From Christensenella sp964438705 (lineage in GTDB: Bacteria; Bacillota; Clostridia; Christensenellales; Christensenellaceae), in the NCBI GenBank assembly GCA_964438705.1, contig CAYTKQ010000022.1, positions 1 to 50,939 of the forward strand: DNA of 50,939 nucleotides, written 5' to 3'. How positions within the stretch are numbered: position 1 is the first letter of the stretch; every line of letters starts with the position of its first letter. The notes beneath the pieces were generated by a model. It saw nothing but the letters and a program-made list of their open reading frames with translations, was not told where the DNA came from and ran no database searches. Made by a program: the position numbers and the translations under genes. Shown piece by piece: positions 34,572 through 42,653 of the stretch.

Positions 34572-35888
34572 ATGAGGACACCCGCTTCCCTGTTTGAACT
34601 ACATGGCGTTCCGCGCCTTGGCGAAAGCATTCCGCTCGCGCTGCAACATCTTGTGGCGATGATCGTCGGCTGTATTACGCCGTCCATCATCGTCGCCGCG
34701 GCTGCGGGGCTGAACGCCGACCAAACGGCCCTGCTGATCCAGTCCGGGCTGTTTGTTTCCGGCATTGCAACGATCCTTCAGCTGTTTCCGCTTTTGAAAC
34801 GCTTTGGCGCGGGGCTGCCCATCGTGTTTGGCGTGAGTTTTGCGTATGTGCCAGTGCTGACGTCCATCGCCGGAGATTTTGGCATGGCATACCTGTTCGG
34901 CGCGCAGATCGTCGGCGCGCTCATCGCCATTGCCTTCGGCTTTTTCATCGGTAAGCTGCGCAAGATTTTTCCCGCCGTGGTCACGGGCACCGTTGTCGTC
35001 ACCATCGGCCTGTCGCTGTATCCCACCGCCGTGGAATATATGGCGGGCGGCAGGGGCAGCGCGGCGTTTGGTTCTCCCGAATCATGGCTTGTAGCGTTTG
35101 TCACGCTGGGCGTGGTGCTGTTCTTCTCTTTTTTCACCAAAGGCTTCCTCAAACTTGCATCTATTCTGTTCGGCATCATCGCCGGCTACATCCTCGCCCT
35201 GTGCCTGGGCATGGTCGATTTTTCACAGCTGCATACGCAATCCGTTTTTTCCGTTCCAAATCCGGTGCCCTTTGGCATTCGGTTTTCGCCCGCAGCGATC
35301 CTGCCTATGGCCATCATGTTTATCGTCAATTCCGTACAGGTGATGGGGGAAGTATCCGCCACCACGAGCGGTGCGATGAACCGCCTGCCCACAGATAAAG
35401 AGCTTTCGGGCGGCATCATGGGCAACGGTCTCACCAGCCTGTTCGGCGCATTTTTTGGCGCGATACCCACCTCCACCTTCGGGCAAAATGTGGGTATCGT
35501 GACCACAACCAAAATCATCAATAAATTTGTCTTTTTGCTGACTGCGCTTTTCATGGTGCTTGCGGGTTTCATGCCCGTGATCGGCGCGGCGCTCACCACC
35601 ATTCCCGATTGTGTGCTGGGTGGGGCGACGCTTTCCGTGTTTGCCTCCATCACCATGACGGGCGTAAAACTTGTGGTGCACGAGCCGCTCAGCAAACGCA
35701 ATATGGCGGTGGCGGGCATTGCCATCGCACTTGGCACAGGTATTGCGAACACATCCGGCAGCCTGCAATTCGCTCCTTCGTGGGCACAAACGCTGTTCGG
35801 TTCATCCGCCGTGGTGGTCGCAACTATTGCTGCCGTCGTACTGAATCTCGTCCTTCCAAAAAAGAAACAAGCCGCTGCCCAACAATGA
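34572..35888 (+). CDS. NCS2-family uracil/xanthine permease, first of a tandem pair
   Basis: A 438-residue transporter with about 14 hydrophobic segments and NCS2 signatures: PLALQHLVAMIVGCITPS near the N-terminus, SIAGDFGM, and the substrate-region sequences GEVSATTSGAM and GAIPTSTFGQNVG. NCS2 proteins import purines (xanthine, urate, guanine) or uracil by proton symport. Its place right after the purine catabolic genes argues for xanthine or urate. ATG at 34572 follows GAAGGT. A second copy starts 28 bp downstream with clearly similar sequence throughout, so the two arose by tandem duplication. Confidence 0.93.
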   Translation: MRTPASLFELHGVPRLGESIPLALQHLVAMIVGCITPSIIVAAAAGLNADQTALLIQSGLFVSGIATILQLFPLLKRFGAGLPIVFGVSFAYVPVLTSIAGDFGMAYLFGAQIVGALIAIAFGFFIGKLRKIFPAVVTGTVVVTIGLSLYPTAVEYMAGGRGSAAFGSPESWLVAFVTLGVVLFFSFFTKGFLKLASILFGIIAGYILALCLGMVDFSQLHTQSVFSVPNPVPFGIRFSPAAILPMAIMFIVNSVQVMGEVSATTSGAMNRLPTDKELSGGIMGNGLTSLFGAFFGAIPTSTFGQNVGIVTTTKIINKFVFLLTALFMVLAGFMPVIGAALTTIPDCVLGGATLSVFASITMTGVKLVVHEPLSKRNMAVAGIAIALGTGIANTSGSLQFAPSWAQTLFGSSAVVVATIAAVVLNLVLPKKKQAAAQQ

Positions 35889-35916
35889 AATAAATATCCA
35901 TAAGGAGGAAAAAAAC

Positions 35917-37236
35917 ATGAAGCAATATGGTTCCGTATTTGAACTGAACGGAAAGCCCAGTCTTAAAGAGAGCATCCCGCTTGCCTTGCAGCATCTAGTG
36001 GCCATGATCGTAGGCTGCATCGCGCCGTCCATCATCATCGCTGGCGTCGCGGGGCTCGATGCGCAGCAGACGATCCTGCTGATCCAGTCCGGCCTGTTTA
36101 TCGCGGGCATCGCAACGCTCATCCAACTGTTCCCGCTCTTCAAAAACATCGGCGCGGGCCTGCCTCTCATCATGGGGGTGAGTTTTGCCTATGTGCCCAC
36201 ACTCATCGCCATTGCGGGCACATACGATATGGCGACGCTCTTTGGCGCGCAATTGATCGGCGGGCTTGTGGCAATCGTGTTTGGCATGTTCATCCGCAAG
36301 CTGCGCAAATTCTTTCCCGCCGTCGTCGCGGGCACGGTGGTGTTCACCATCGGGCTTTCGCTTTACGATGTAGCCATCAAATATATGGCGGGCGGCGCGG
36401 GCTCGCCCATGTTCGGCTCGTGGCAAAACTGGCTCATCGCCTTCATCACGCTTGGCGTGGTCGTCTTCTTCAATTTCTTCACCAAAGGATTTATGAAGCT
36501 CGCGTCCATCTTATTTGGTATCATCGTGGGCTATATCGTGGCGTTGTGCATGGGAATGGTCGATTTCTCGCCCGTCGTAAACGCCGATGCGTTCGCCGCG
36601 CCGCAGATACTGCCCTTTGGCATCAAGTTTGACGCGACTGCCATCATCACCATGGTCATCATGTTCATCGTCAACTCTGTGCAGGCCATCGGCGACATCT
36701 CTGCCACTACAAGCGGCGCGATGGATCGCCTGCCTACGGACAAGGAGCTTTCGGGAGGCATCATCGGCAACGGCTTCACCAGCTCCATCGGTTCGCTTCT
36801 CGGAGGCCTGCCCACCGCGACATTCAGCCAAAACGTGGGCATCGTGGTCACCACCAAGGTCATCAGCCGATTTGTGCTGATGATCACGGCGCTGCTCATC
36901 CTCGCTGCAAGCTTCTTCCCAACGTTTGGCGGCGCGCTCAAAACCATTCCCCAGTGCGTGCTGGGCGGCGCGACGCTTTCCGTGTTCGCGTCCATCACCA
37001 TGACGGGCATCAAGCTCATCTCCAGCGAAAAATTGACACCTCGCGTGATGAGCATCGTGGGAATCTCAGTGGCGCTCGGTGTGGGCATCGCCATGGTTCC
37101 CGACTCCCTCGCGTCCGCGCCGGGATGGGTGCAGACCGTGTTCGGTTCGTCGGTGATCGTCAGTACCATTGCCGCCATCATTTTAAACCTCGTGCTGCCA
37201 AAGGATAAGCCCGCTCCTGCGGAGGAAGCTAAGTAA
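35917..37236 (+). CDS. NCS2-family uracil/xanthine permease, second of a tandem pair
   Basis: A 439-residue NCS2 transporter closely similar to the preceding gene (shared PLALQHLVAMIVGCI and LPTDKELSGGI, among many). Differences in the substrate segment, GDISATTSGAMDR and GGLPTATFSQNVG here against GEVSATTSGAMNR and GAIPTSTFGQNVG before, could give different specificity, for example xanthine and urate. AAGGAGG precedes the ATG. It ends the plus-strand purine operon at a strong bidirectional terminator. Confidence 0.93.
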   Translation: MKQYGSVFELNGKPSLKESIPLALQHLVAMIVGCIAPSIIIAGVAGLDAQQTILLIQSGLFIAGIATLIQLFPLFKNIGAGLPLIMGVSFAYVPTLIAIAGTYDMATLFGAQLIGGLVAIVFGMFIRKLRKFFPAVVAGTVVFTIGLSLYDVAIKYMAGGAGSPMFGSWQNWLIAFITLGVVVFFNFFTKGFMKLASILFGIIVGYIVALCMGMVDFSPVVNADAFAAPQILPFGIKFDATAIITMVIMFIVNSVQAIGDISATTSGAMDRLPTDKELSGGIIGNGFTSSIGSLLGGLPTATFSQNVGIVVTTKVISRFVLMITALLILAASFFPTFGGALKTIPQCVLGGATLSVFASITMTGIKLISSEKLTPRVMSIVGISVALGVGIAMVPDSLASAPGWVQTVFGSSVIVSTIAAIILNLVLPKDKPAPAEEAK

Positions 37237-37251
37237 TAGCCAAAAAGCATG

Positions 37252-37295
37252 AAAAAAGACCTTCCGCCAAAAATCAAATGACGGAAGGTCTTTTT
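37252..37295. terminator. Bidirectional terminator closing the purine cluster
   Basis: AAAAAAGACCTTCCG (37252-37266) pairs with CGGAAGGTCTTTTT (37282-37295). It serves the permease genes and the oppositely oriented polyphosphate kinase gene. Confidence 0.9.
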
Positions 37296-37303
37296 GTATT
37301 TGC

Positions 37304-38779
37304 CTATACCCGCTTTTCGAGCGTTTGGATCATGGTTTCGAGCGTCTTTAGGCGCGCAAAGTGTTTGGAGTTGGATTCCACCGCCGTCCACGGCGCGAAA
37401 TCGGTATTGGTCAGGCGGAACATGTCGTTGACGGCCTGCGTGTAAACGTCCCACTTGTCACGGTTGCGCCAGTCCTCCTCTGTGATCTTCCACTGCTTCT
37501 CCGGCGTATTCTGCCTGTCCTCAAAGCGCTTGAGCTGCTCGTCCTTGTCGATGGCGAGCCAGAATTTGAAGATGACCGCGCCCCAGCGGTGCAGCATGTA
37601 TTCAAACTCGTTGATCTCCTCGTAGGCCTGATTGATGCGGGATGTGGGTGTGAACCCCTCCACGCGCTCCACAAGCACCCTGCCATACCACGTGCGGTCA
37701 AAGATCGCAAAGTGGCCCGTTCGAGGCAGCGCGCGCCAGAACCGCCACAGATATTGCCGGTTGAGCTCGTCGGGCGTGGGCGCCGCGACGGGCGTGACCG
37801 CATAGCCCCGCGCATCCAGCGCGGAAGCCACCCGCCGGATGTTGCCGCCCTTTCCCGCCGCGTCGTTGCCTTCATAGGCCACGATCACCGGGACCTTCGC
37901 CATATACAGCTTGTTTTGCAGCTTGAACAGCTTGCTCTGATATTCCGCGAGGCGCTGCCGGTATTCGTCTTCCTCCACACTCTTTTGAAGATCAAGCTGC
38001 TCGATGGTCTCGTGCGCAAGTAGGTTAAAGCGCGCGCTTGCCTTGGGCGCAAAGGGTTCTTCCGCCGTACCCGCCTGTTTACGTTTGATGGCGCGCTCCA
38101 TTTCGTGCGCAATGGAGGAAAACACCGTATGCCGCACAAACCGCTTGTCCGTCGCGGGGATGACGCGCCACGGCGCGTACGCCGTATTTGTGTGCGCGAT
38201 CATCTGTTCGTCAGCCGTTGTCAGCGCGTCGTAGTTTTTGAGGTTTTCCATATCCGCCTTCGTCACCCGCCACGTCGTGCTCTTTACGCCGTGCAGGGCT
38301 TCAAGGCGCTTTTTCTGCTCCTTTTTGCCGATGTACAGATAATATTTCAGGATCAGATAGCCGTCGTCTGTGAGCTGGCGTTCAAACACGTTGATCTCAT
38401 CCAGCCGCTTTTTCGCTTCCTTTTTTATCTTTTTTCCCGGCGCAAACAAACCGCTGTACCACGCCTGATCAAAGATCGCCATGCGCCCGTACGACGGGAT
38501 TTTTTCCATAAACCGCGCAAGCCACGGAACGCGCTGTTCACCCGGCTCGGGCGGGCGGGTGTTATAGACCGTAAATCCGCGCGCGTCAAAGTTCAGGATC
38601 AACGCATTGACCGTAGCGCCCTTGCCCGCCGCGGAAAGCCCCTCAAAAATGATCACTACGGGAATCTTCTCCCGAATGATCTGCTGCTGGAGCAGCGTGA
38701 GCCGCGGCTTTAATTCCTCCATCAGCGTTTGATACTCCTCTTTTTCGAGCTTTGCGTTTAAATTCAACTCCTGAAACAT
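37304..38779 (-). CDS. pap: Polyphosphate:AMP phosphotransferase (two-domain PPK2)
   Basis: A 491-residue fusion of two PPK2 domains. Each half has a Walker A-type loop: GLSAAGKG at about residue 47 and GNDAAGKG near 305. Each also has a lid/Walker B region (FDQAWYSGLF and FDRTWYGRVL). Class II PPK2 enzymes phosphorylate AMP to ADP with polyphosphate. In characterised members the C-terminal half is the active one; here both P-loops look intact. It lies 14 bp downstream of the VanZ-like gene, with AAAGGAGGGG before the ATG, so the two form an operon. Confidence 0.93.
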   Translation of the reverse strand: MFQELNLNAKLEKEEYQTLMEELKPRLTLLQQQIIREKIPVVIIFEGLSAAGKGATVNALILNFDARGFTVYNTRPPEPGEQRVPWLARFMEKIPSYGRMAIFDQAWYSGLFAPGKKIKKEAKKRLDEINVFERQLTDDGYLILKYYLYIGKKEQKKRLEALHGVKSTTWRVTKADMENLKNYDALTTADEQMIAHTNTAYAPWRVIPATDKRFVRHTVFSSIAHEMERAIKRKQAGTAEEPFAPKASARFNLLAHETIEQLDLQKSVEEDEYRQRLAEYQSKLFKLQNKLYMAKVPVIVAYEGNDAAGKGGNIRRVASALDARGYAVTPVAAPTPDELNRQYLWRFWRALPRTGHFAIFDRTWYGRVLVERVEGFTPTSRINQAYEEINEFEYMLHRWGAVIFKFWLAIDKDEQLKRFEDRQNTPEKQWKITEEDWRNRDKWDVYTQAVNDMFRLTNTDFAPWTAVESNSKHFARLKTLETMIQTLEKRV

Positions 38780-38793
38780 GACGCGCCCCTCCT

Positions 38794-40221
38794 TTATTTG
38801 ATTGCGGCGGCGATCAGCGTTCCTTCACGCTGCCGTTCGCCATCATAATACATCCCGGAAAATTTCCACGCGGGCAGGTTTTGCCTGCGCGTCGCTCCTT
38901 GCATATAGATAAGCTCCGCATGGTCGAACGAAGCAAGTTTCGGTTCGAACCTCGGTTCGCCTTCTTGGGTGAAAAAATCATATTCCGCCTGATACTTTTG
39001 CGTTTTTATCGCTTCCGCAAACGCCTCACGCGGCGGCATCAGCTCCGCCTCGCGGTACGGCGCATATTGCATGATATCCCTCCACGCATCATAGATTCCT
39101 TCGCTGTCGAACGAAGCCTGCACGCTGCCCGCAAATCGCGGATCGTTTGCATCCATGATGAATGACACCGTCTTTTCGGACGGACGCTCTACGCCGTTTT
39201 CCTCGATCAACGATTCCCACACCGCTTCAAGCCTCAAGCCCTCCTGCCACATGCCGTGCTCTTGCAAAAACGCTTCGGCCTCGGCGATGAGTTCTGCATC
39301 TGTCCCGCGCGGCGGCTGATTGTTTGGCTGACGCAGCATGGCGGAGCGCGCGTCATCGTCGCTGTTTACAGACAGGTACGCATCGCCCTGCCGGACAAAG
39401 AGAACATTTCGATCCGTTTCGGGCGTGCCGTTCACATCAAAAACGTTCATCATCGACGCAAGCGTTTCTTCGGGCGGCACGATGTTGCGCGCATACGTCA
39501 TCGCTATTTTGGGATAGTCTCCCGTGCCGGTGAACTCCATTTCGTCGGCGACCTTGAGCGTATAGGAAAGACTGTAATCAAACTCCTTCGGGCCGCCGTC
39601 AAAGATCGCCACCCCCGCGCACACCGCCGGAAGCGCCGCAAGAACGGCGAGCAGCGCAATTTTTTCCGCGACGCGGTATATCCGTTTCTTCCTCAGCCAC
39701 ATAACGAGCGCAAACAGCGCATACCCCACGCACCCGCCAAATGTGTTCATCAAAATGTCGTCGATGTCGAACGCCCGCCCGCCGGGCAAAATCATCTGCA
39801 AACACTCGATGAGCAGCGTGATGAGCGCGCAGAGGATCGCGGCCTTGTACAGCCTGTTGATTCGGCGGGGAAACACCCACGGCAAAAACACGCCCATGGG
39901 CAGAAACATCACGATGTTGAGCACGATCAGCTGCCGCGCGACCTCTGACCCGCTCAAAACGGCAAATTCCACGCTCGAGAAGGGAATGAGGTTCACCCCG
40001 CCCTGCTCGATATACGCGCCCGAAGGCGAAAGGGTGAGATACGCGACTGCCGCCAGATAGGCGATGAACAAAAAGCGCACGACGTGCGTCCTTGCCGCTG
40101 CGGGGAATTTTTTGCGCGTAACAAGCGCAAACACAGTATAGATCACTGCCGCCGCAAGCAGGCCAATCAGGCCGACAGGCAGCATGGAATAGACGGTAGA
40201 AATAAGGTCTCCGAAATACAT
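38794..40221 (-). CDS. VanZ-like membrane protein with large extracytoplasmic domain
   Basis: A 475-residue protein. The first about 200 residues contain five hydrophobic segments with the VanZ-family pattern (AYLTLSPSG, NLIPFSSVE, NIVMFLPMGVFLPW, ECLQMILPGGRAFDIDDILMN split over the third and fourth helices). The remaining about 250 residues are soluble and acidic and follow a further membrane helix. VanZ itself gives low-level teicoplanin resistance; most family members have no known role. ATG at 40221 has AAAGGAG upstream; the longer frame 5' of it overlaps the LiaF-like gene and is discarded. A TATAAT on the minus strand (40274-40279) serves as promoter. Confidence 0.82.
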   Translation of the reverse strand: MYFGDLISTVYSMLPVGLIGLLAAAVIYTVFALVTRKKFPAAARTHVVRFLFIAYLAAVAYLTLSPSGAYIEQGGVNLIPFSSVEFAVLSGSEVARQLIVLNIVMFLPMGVFLPWVFPRRINRLYKAAILCALITLLIECLQMILPGGRAFDIDDILMNTFGGCVGYALFALVMWLRKKRIYRVAEKIALLAVLAALPAVCAGVAIFDGGPKEFDYSLSYTLKVADEMEFTGTGDYPKIAMTYARNIVPPEETLASMMNVFDVNGTPETDRNVLFVRQGDAYLSVNSDDDARSAMLRQPNNQPPRGTDAELIAEAEAFLQEHGMWQEGLRLEAVWESLIEENGVERPSEKTVSFIMDANDPRFAGSVQASFDSEGIYDAWRDIMQYAPYREAELMPPREAFAEAIKTQKYQAEYDFFTQEGEPRFEPKLASFDHAELIYMQGATRRQNLPAWKFSGMYYDGERQREGTLIAAAIK

Positions 40222-40290
40222 TGCAAAGCTCCTTTCGATATAAAGGGGCCGCAAAATCATTCTGTCATACAGCATTATACCATATTTTTT

Positions 40291-40331
40291 ACAAAAAAAC
40301 CTCCGATCGCTGATGTCACGCGATTCGGAGG
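40291..40331 (-). terminator. Terminator of the LytTR-LiaF operon
   Basis: On the minus strand CCTCCGA (plus 40325-40331) pairs with TCGGAGG (plus 40300-40306), followed by TTTTTTT. The VanZ promoter begins right after it. Confidence 0.85.
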
Positions 40332-40346
40332 CTTTTGCCGAGGTTT

Positions 40347-41057
40347 TCAGATATAACGGACTTCCATGCCGCCCATAGAGACTCTGCCGGTGAGTGTGAC
40401 AGAGGGGGAATCTTCGGTGATGCGCGGCGCACCCTTGAAATCCAGCCCGCCCATGCCGGCACTCGTACGGTCGGTGATGTTCCAGTTTTTGGGCACATAA
40501 AGCTCGATGGCGCCAAAGCTGCAATCGAGGCACAGCTCCGCACCGTCCGGATGGACGGTCACGTCGTCGAAATACACCTCCAATGCTCCAAACGAGCAGG
40601 AAAAGCTCGCGCGGCGCAGGGCGCTTGCGTGAAGATACCGCGTGATCGTGCCGAAGCGCACATGGATGGATGGATCGTTTTCGTCCTCCGTGCTCTCGGA
40701 GACTTTGCTTTCCGGGCGGCAGCCGCCGTGCGAATCCCAATGCCCATGATGATACGGCTTTTTGTGAAACAAAAGCCCGAAGCCGATGGTCAGCAAAATG
40801 CCGGCGACGATCAAAATCCACGGGGAGAGGTAATACAGGCCGAGCGGCTGCTGCCAGATGAGGTAGATCAGCGCCAGCGGCACGAATATGCCCCATGCCC
40901 CGCGATGCATGATGAAGCTGATCATCACCGCGACGAGCAGGATCGTACCCAAAAGCGGCCAGAAGCCGACTGTGCCAAACACCGAAAACTGAGATGCGAT
41001 CAGCACCACCGTGGCGAGGATAAAGAATATCCCCCAAAACCAATTTCTATTTTTCAT
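40347..41057 (-). CDS. LiaF-like membrane protein (cell-wall stress response)
   Basis: A 236-residue protein with four N-terminal membrane helices (about 5-100, LiaF transmembrane/DUF5668 type) and a C-terminal beta-rich LiaF-C domain that has repeated patterns such as SCSFGALEVYFDD and DCSFGAIELYVPK. LiaF-like proteins damp envelope-stress signalling. Its start overlaps the LytTR gene by 11 bp, indicating a regulator plus membrane-sensor pair, here with LytTR in place of a two-component system. Confidence 0.85.
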   Translation of the reverse strand: MKNRNWFWGIFFILATVVLIASQFSVFGTVGFWPLLGTILLVAVMISFIMHRGAWGIFVPLALIYLIWQQPLGLYYLSPWILIVAGILLTIGFGLLFHKKPYHHGHWDSHGGCRPESKVSESTEDENDPSIHVRFGTITRYLHASALRRASFSCSFGALEVYFDDVTVHPDGAELCLDCSFGAIELYVPKNWNITDRTSAGMGGLDFKGAPRITEDSPSVTLTGRVSMGGMEVRYI

Positions 41058-41511
41058 ATCTGTTCCTTTCTGTCAAACGCTCCTTCAGAGCGGCGTAATA
41101 GTGGCGCGAAACATAGAGGTGCTTGCGCGAATTGCGAAATTCCACACGGCTTGAAGCGGCGAGGTTGCGCGTGATGGCAAAGACATGCGCGACGTTGATG
41201 ATGGCGGATTTCGAGACGCGGACAAACTGTCCGCCCAGCATGGTTTCAAGCTCATACAGGCGGAATTTCACACGGAAGCAGTCGCTTGCCGTATGCGCGT
41301 ACACCGTTTCGCTTTCCGTCTCAAAAAACAGCACGTCGCCCGGCGGGAAATAAAACTCCCTGTCGTCTTGATAAAACACGATGCCCGTGCCGCTGCATGC
41401 CTGAGCGGCGATCAGCTTCTGGATATTGCGGATGGTGTCGTCCACCTCCGCGCAGCGGATGATGATCTCATCCTCTGTCAATTCAGTTTGTACTTCAATC
41501 CGTATCTTCAC
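41047..41511 (-). CDS. LytTR-family DNA-binding regulator
   Basis: A 154-residue protein made of a short N-terminal segment (VKIRIEVQTELTEDEIIIRC) and a LytTR DNA-binding domain (about 55-150; FFETESETVYAHT, FVRVSKSAIINVAHV, EFRNSRKHLYVSRHY). It lacks a receiver domain. The GTG start at 41511 is chosen because GAGGAAAGG lies just upstream and family members start here. It is followed by a coupled LiaF-like membrane protein that probably controls it. A TATAAT (41533-41538 on the minus strand) and two direct repeats further up suggest autoregulation. Confidence 0.88.
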   Translation of the reverse strand: MKIRIEVQTELTEDEIIIRCAEVDDTIRNIQKLIAAQACSGTGIVFYQDDREFYFPPGDVLFFETESETVYAHTASDCFRVKFRLYELETMLGGQFVRVSKSAIINVAHVFAITRNLAASSRVEFRNSRKHLYVSRHYYAALKERLTERNRYEK

Positions 41512-41577
41512 ACGCGCCGTCCTTTCCTCTGCATTATAGCAACCCGCGCACCCCAAAAAAAGCGTTTTTGGGTATCC

Positions 41578-41609
41578 GGTCAAAAAAAGGCCGCGACAGG
41601 TCAAAAAAA
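41578..41609 (-). promoter_or_regulatory. Direct repeats upstream of the LytTR gene
   Basis: GGTCAAAAAAA occurs at 41578-41588 and 41599-41609, exactly 21 bp (two helical turns) apart, about 40 bp upstream of the LytTR -10 box. LytTR proteins bind pairs of direct repeats with about this phasing, so this is a likely autoregulatory site. Confidence 0.55.
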
Positions 41610-41619
41610 CGGTTCAAAC

Positions 41620-41645
41620 AAAAAAAGCGACGGACAAAACGTCCG
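41620..41645 (-). terminator. Terminator after the DUF3006 gene
   Basis: On the minus strand CGGAC and GTCCG (plus 41641-41645 and 41631-41635) form a stem followed by TCGCTTTTTTT. Confidence 0.6.
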
Positions 41646-41656
41646 CCGCACGGCAA

Positions 41657-41857
41657 CTATTTTTGAAACAGCCGATCGAGCCGGCCTTCAATTTCGCGTT
41701 TTTTTTGCGCGGTGCCGTCCGCGTCTACATCGACACACACAACATCGCCTTCTTTTGCTTCCGCGGGCAGCACCATGCGCGGCACATTTGCCATGCCGCC
41801 ATTTTCAAGCTCTACAACGGCAAAATCATCCTCAAACCGGTCGATCGTATAGCGCAT
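41657..41857 (-). CDS. DUF3006 small protein
   Basis: A 66-residue protein starting MRYTIDRFEDDFAVVEL, the signature of DUF3006, with a predicted SH3-like beta barrel and a basic C-terminus. Function unknown for the family; it is often located near metallo-beta-lactamase or redox genes. The ATG at 41857 rather than the one 6 bp upstream is used because GGAGG overlaps the earlier start. Confidence 0.82.
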   Translation of the reverse strand: MRYTIDRFEDDFAVVELENGGMANVPRMVLPAEAKEGDVVCVDVDADGTAQKKREIEGRLDRLFQK

Positions 41858-41944
41858 CGCCATTCCTCCGTTTTTTTACAGTGTAACAAATTTCTGCGGC
41901 ATATGCAAAAAAGCCCCCTTGCGGAAGCCGTTTGCCATCAAATC

Positions 41945-42208
41945 TTATTTCAACGCCTCTGTGAATACGCGCTCGATCTTGTCTTTGGTGGGAACGCCTT
42001 CGTGTATTTTCACGTCGTCCACAAAAAATGTGGGAACATACCAGTAATCATACCCCTGCGTCTTTCCCGCCTCGCGATTTTCCTCAATCGTTTCGATTTC
42101 CACCTGATCATACTCCGGATGATCCTTTTTGAGTTCGTCGATCAGCGCGAAGGCGTGCGCGCAATGCGGACAGGTATCAAGCATCATCATTTTCACATGT
42201 TTTGCCAT
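41945..42208 (-). CDS. Thioredoxin-fold protein with CPHC motif
   Basis: An 87-residue glutaredoxin-sized protein: MAKHVKMMMLDTCPHCAHAF places the redox pair at Cys13 and Cys16, and the cis-proline lies in YVPTFFVDD. It would act as a cytoplasmic dithiol oxidoreductase. AGAGGTG precedes the ATG at 42208. It is divergent from the methyltransferase gene. Confidence 0.88.
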   Translation of the reverse strand: MAKHVKMMMLDTCPHCAHAFALIDELKKDHPEYDQVEIETIEENREAGKTQGYDYWYVPTFFVDDVKIHEGVPTKDKIERVFTEALK

Positions 42209-42274
42209 GGGCGTCACCTCTTTCTTTTAAAATCTATACCCACATGAGTGCTTTTTAAAACCGCAAATTTGGTG

Positions 42275-42280
42275 TATAAT
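42275..42280 (+). promoter_or_regulatory. -10 box for the methyltransferase-mscL genes
   Basis: TATAAT 29 bp before the ATG at 42309, with only a weak -35 (TTTTAA region). Assigned by position. Confidence 0.45.
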
Positions 42281-42308
42281 GAAAGCAAATATAAAGGAAT
42301 ATTTTGCT

Positions 42309-42617
42309 ATGAATTTTTACCAGTGTGTATATGAAATCGTTTGCAGCATTCCGAGCGGCAGAGTCGCCACCTATGGACAGGTGGCACGGTTAGCGGGAAA
42401 TCCCCGCGCGTCGCGCGCGGTGGGCTATGCGCTGCACGTCAATCCGCAGCCGGGCATCATTCCCTGCCATCGCGTGGTAAACCGCGAGGGTCGGCTTGCG
42501 CCCGCGTTTGCGTTCGGCGGTACCGACGCGCAAAAGGCACTCCTCGAGCGCGAGGGCGTATGCGTCGACGAAAGCGGGCATGTGGATTTAAAGCAGTATC
42601 TTTGGGACGCAAAATAG
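42309..42617 (+). CDS. Methylated-DNA:protein-cysteine methyltransferase, single-domain
   Basis: A 102-residue protein equal to the C-terminal DNA-binding/active-site domain of O6-alkylguanine-DNA methyltransferases. It has the helix-turn-helix ATYGQVARLAG and the active-site IPCHRVV with Cys53. Because the cysteine is present it differs from the ATL proteins, which carry Trp there, and should repair alkylated guanine directly. AAAGGAA precedes ATG at 42309. Confidence 0.9.
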   Translation: MNFYQCVYEIVCSIPSGRVATYGQVARLAGNPRASRAVGYALHVNPQPGIIPCHRVVNREGRLAPAFAFGGTDAQKALLEREGVCVDESGHVDLKQYLWDAK

Positions 42618-42653
42618 CGCGTCCCTTTCAAAAACAGAAAGGGGTATCAAATC

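Noticed and set aside
38794..41043. A 749-residue VanZ fusion protein
   Set aside because: The N-terminal 270 residues are read out of frame through the LiaF-like gene and across its terminator; the real start is at 40221.
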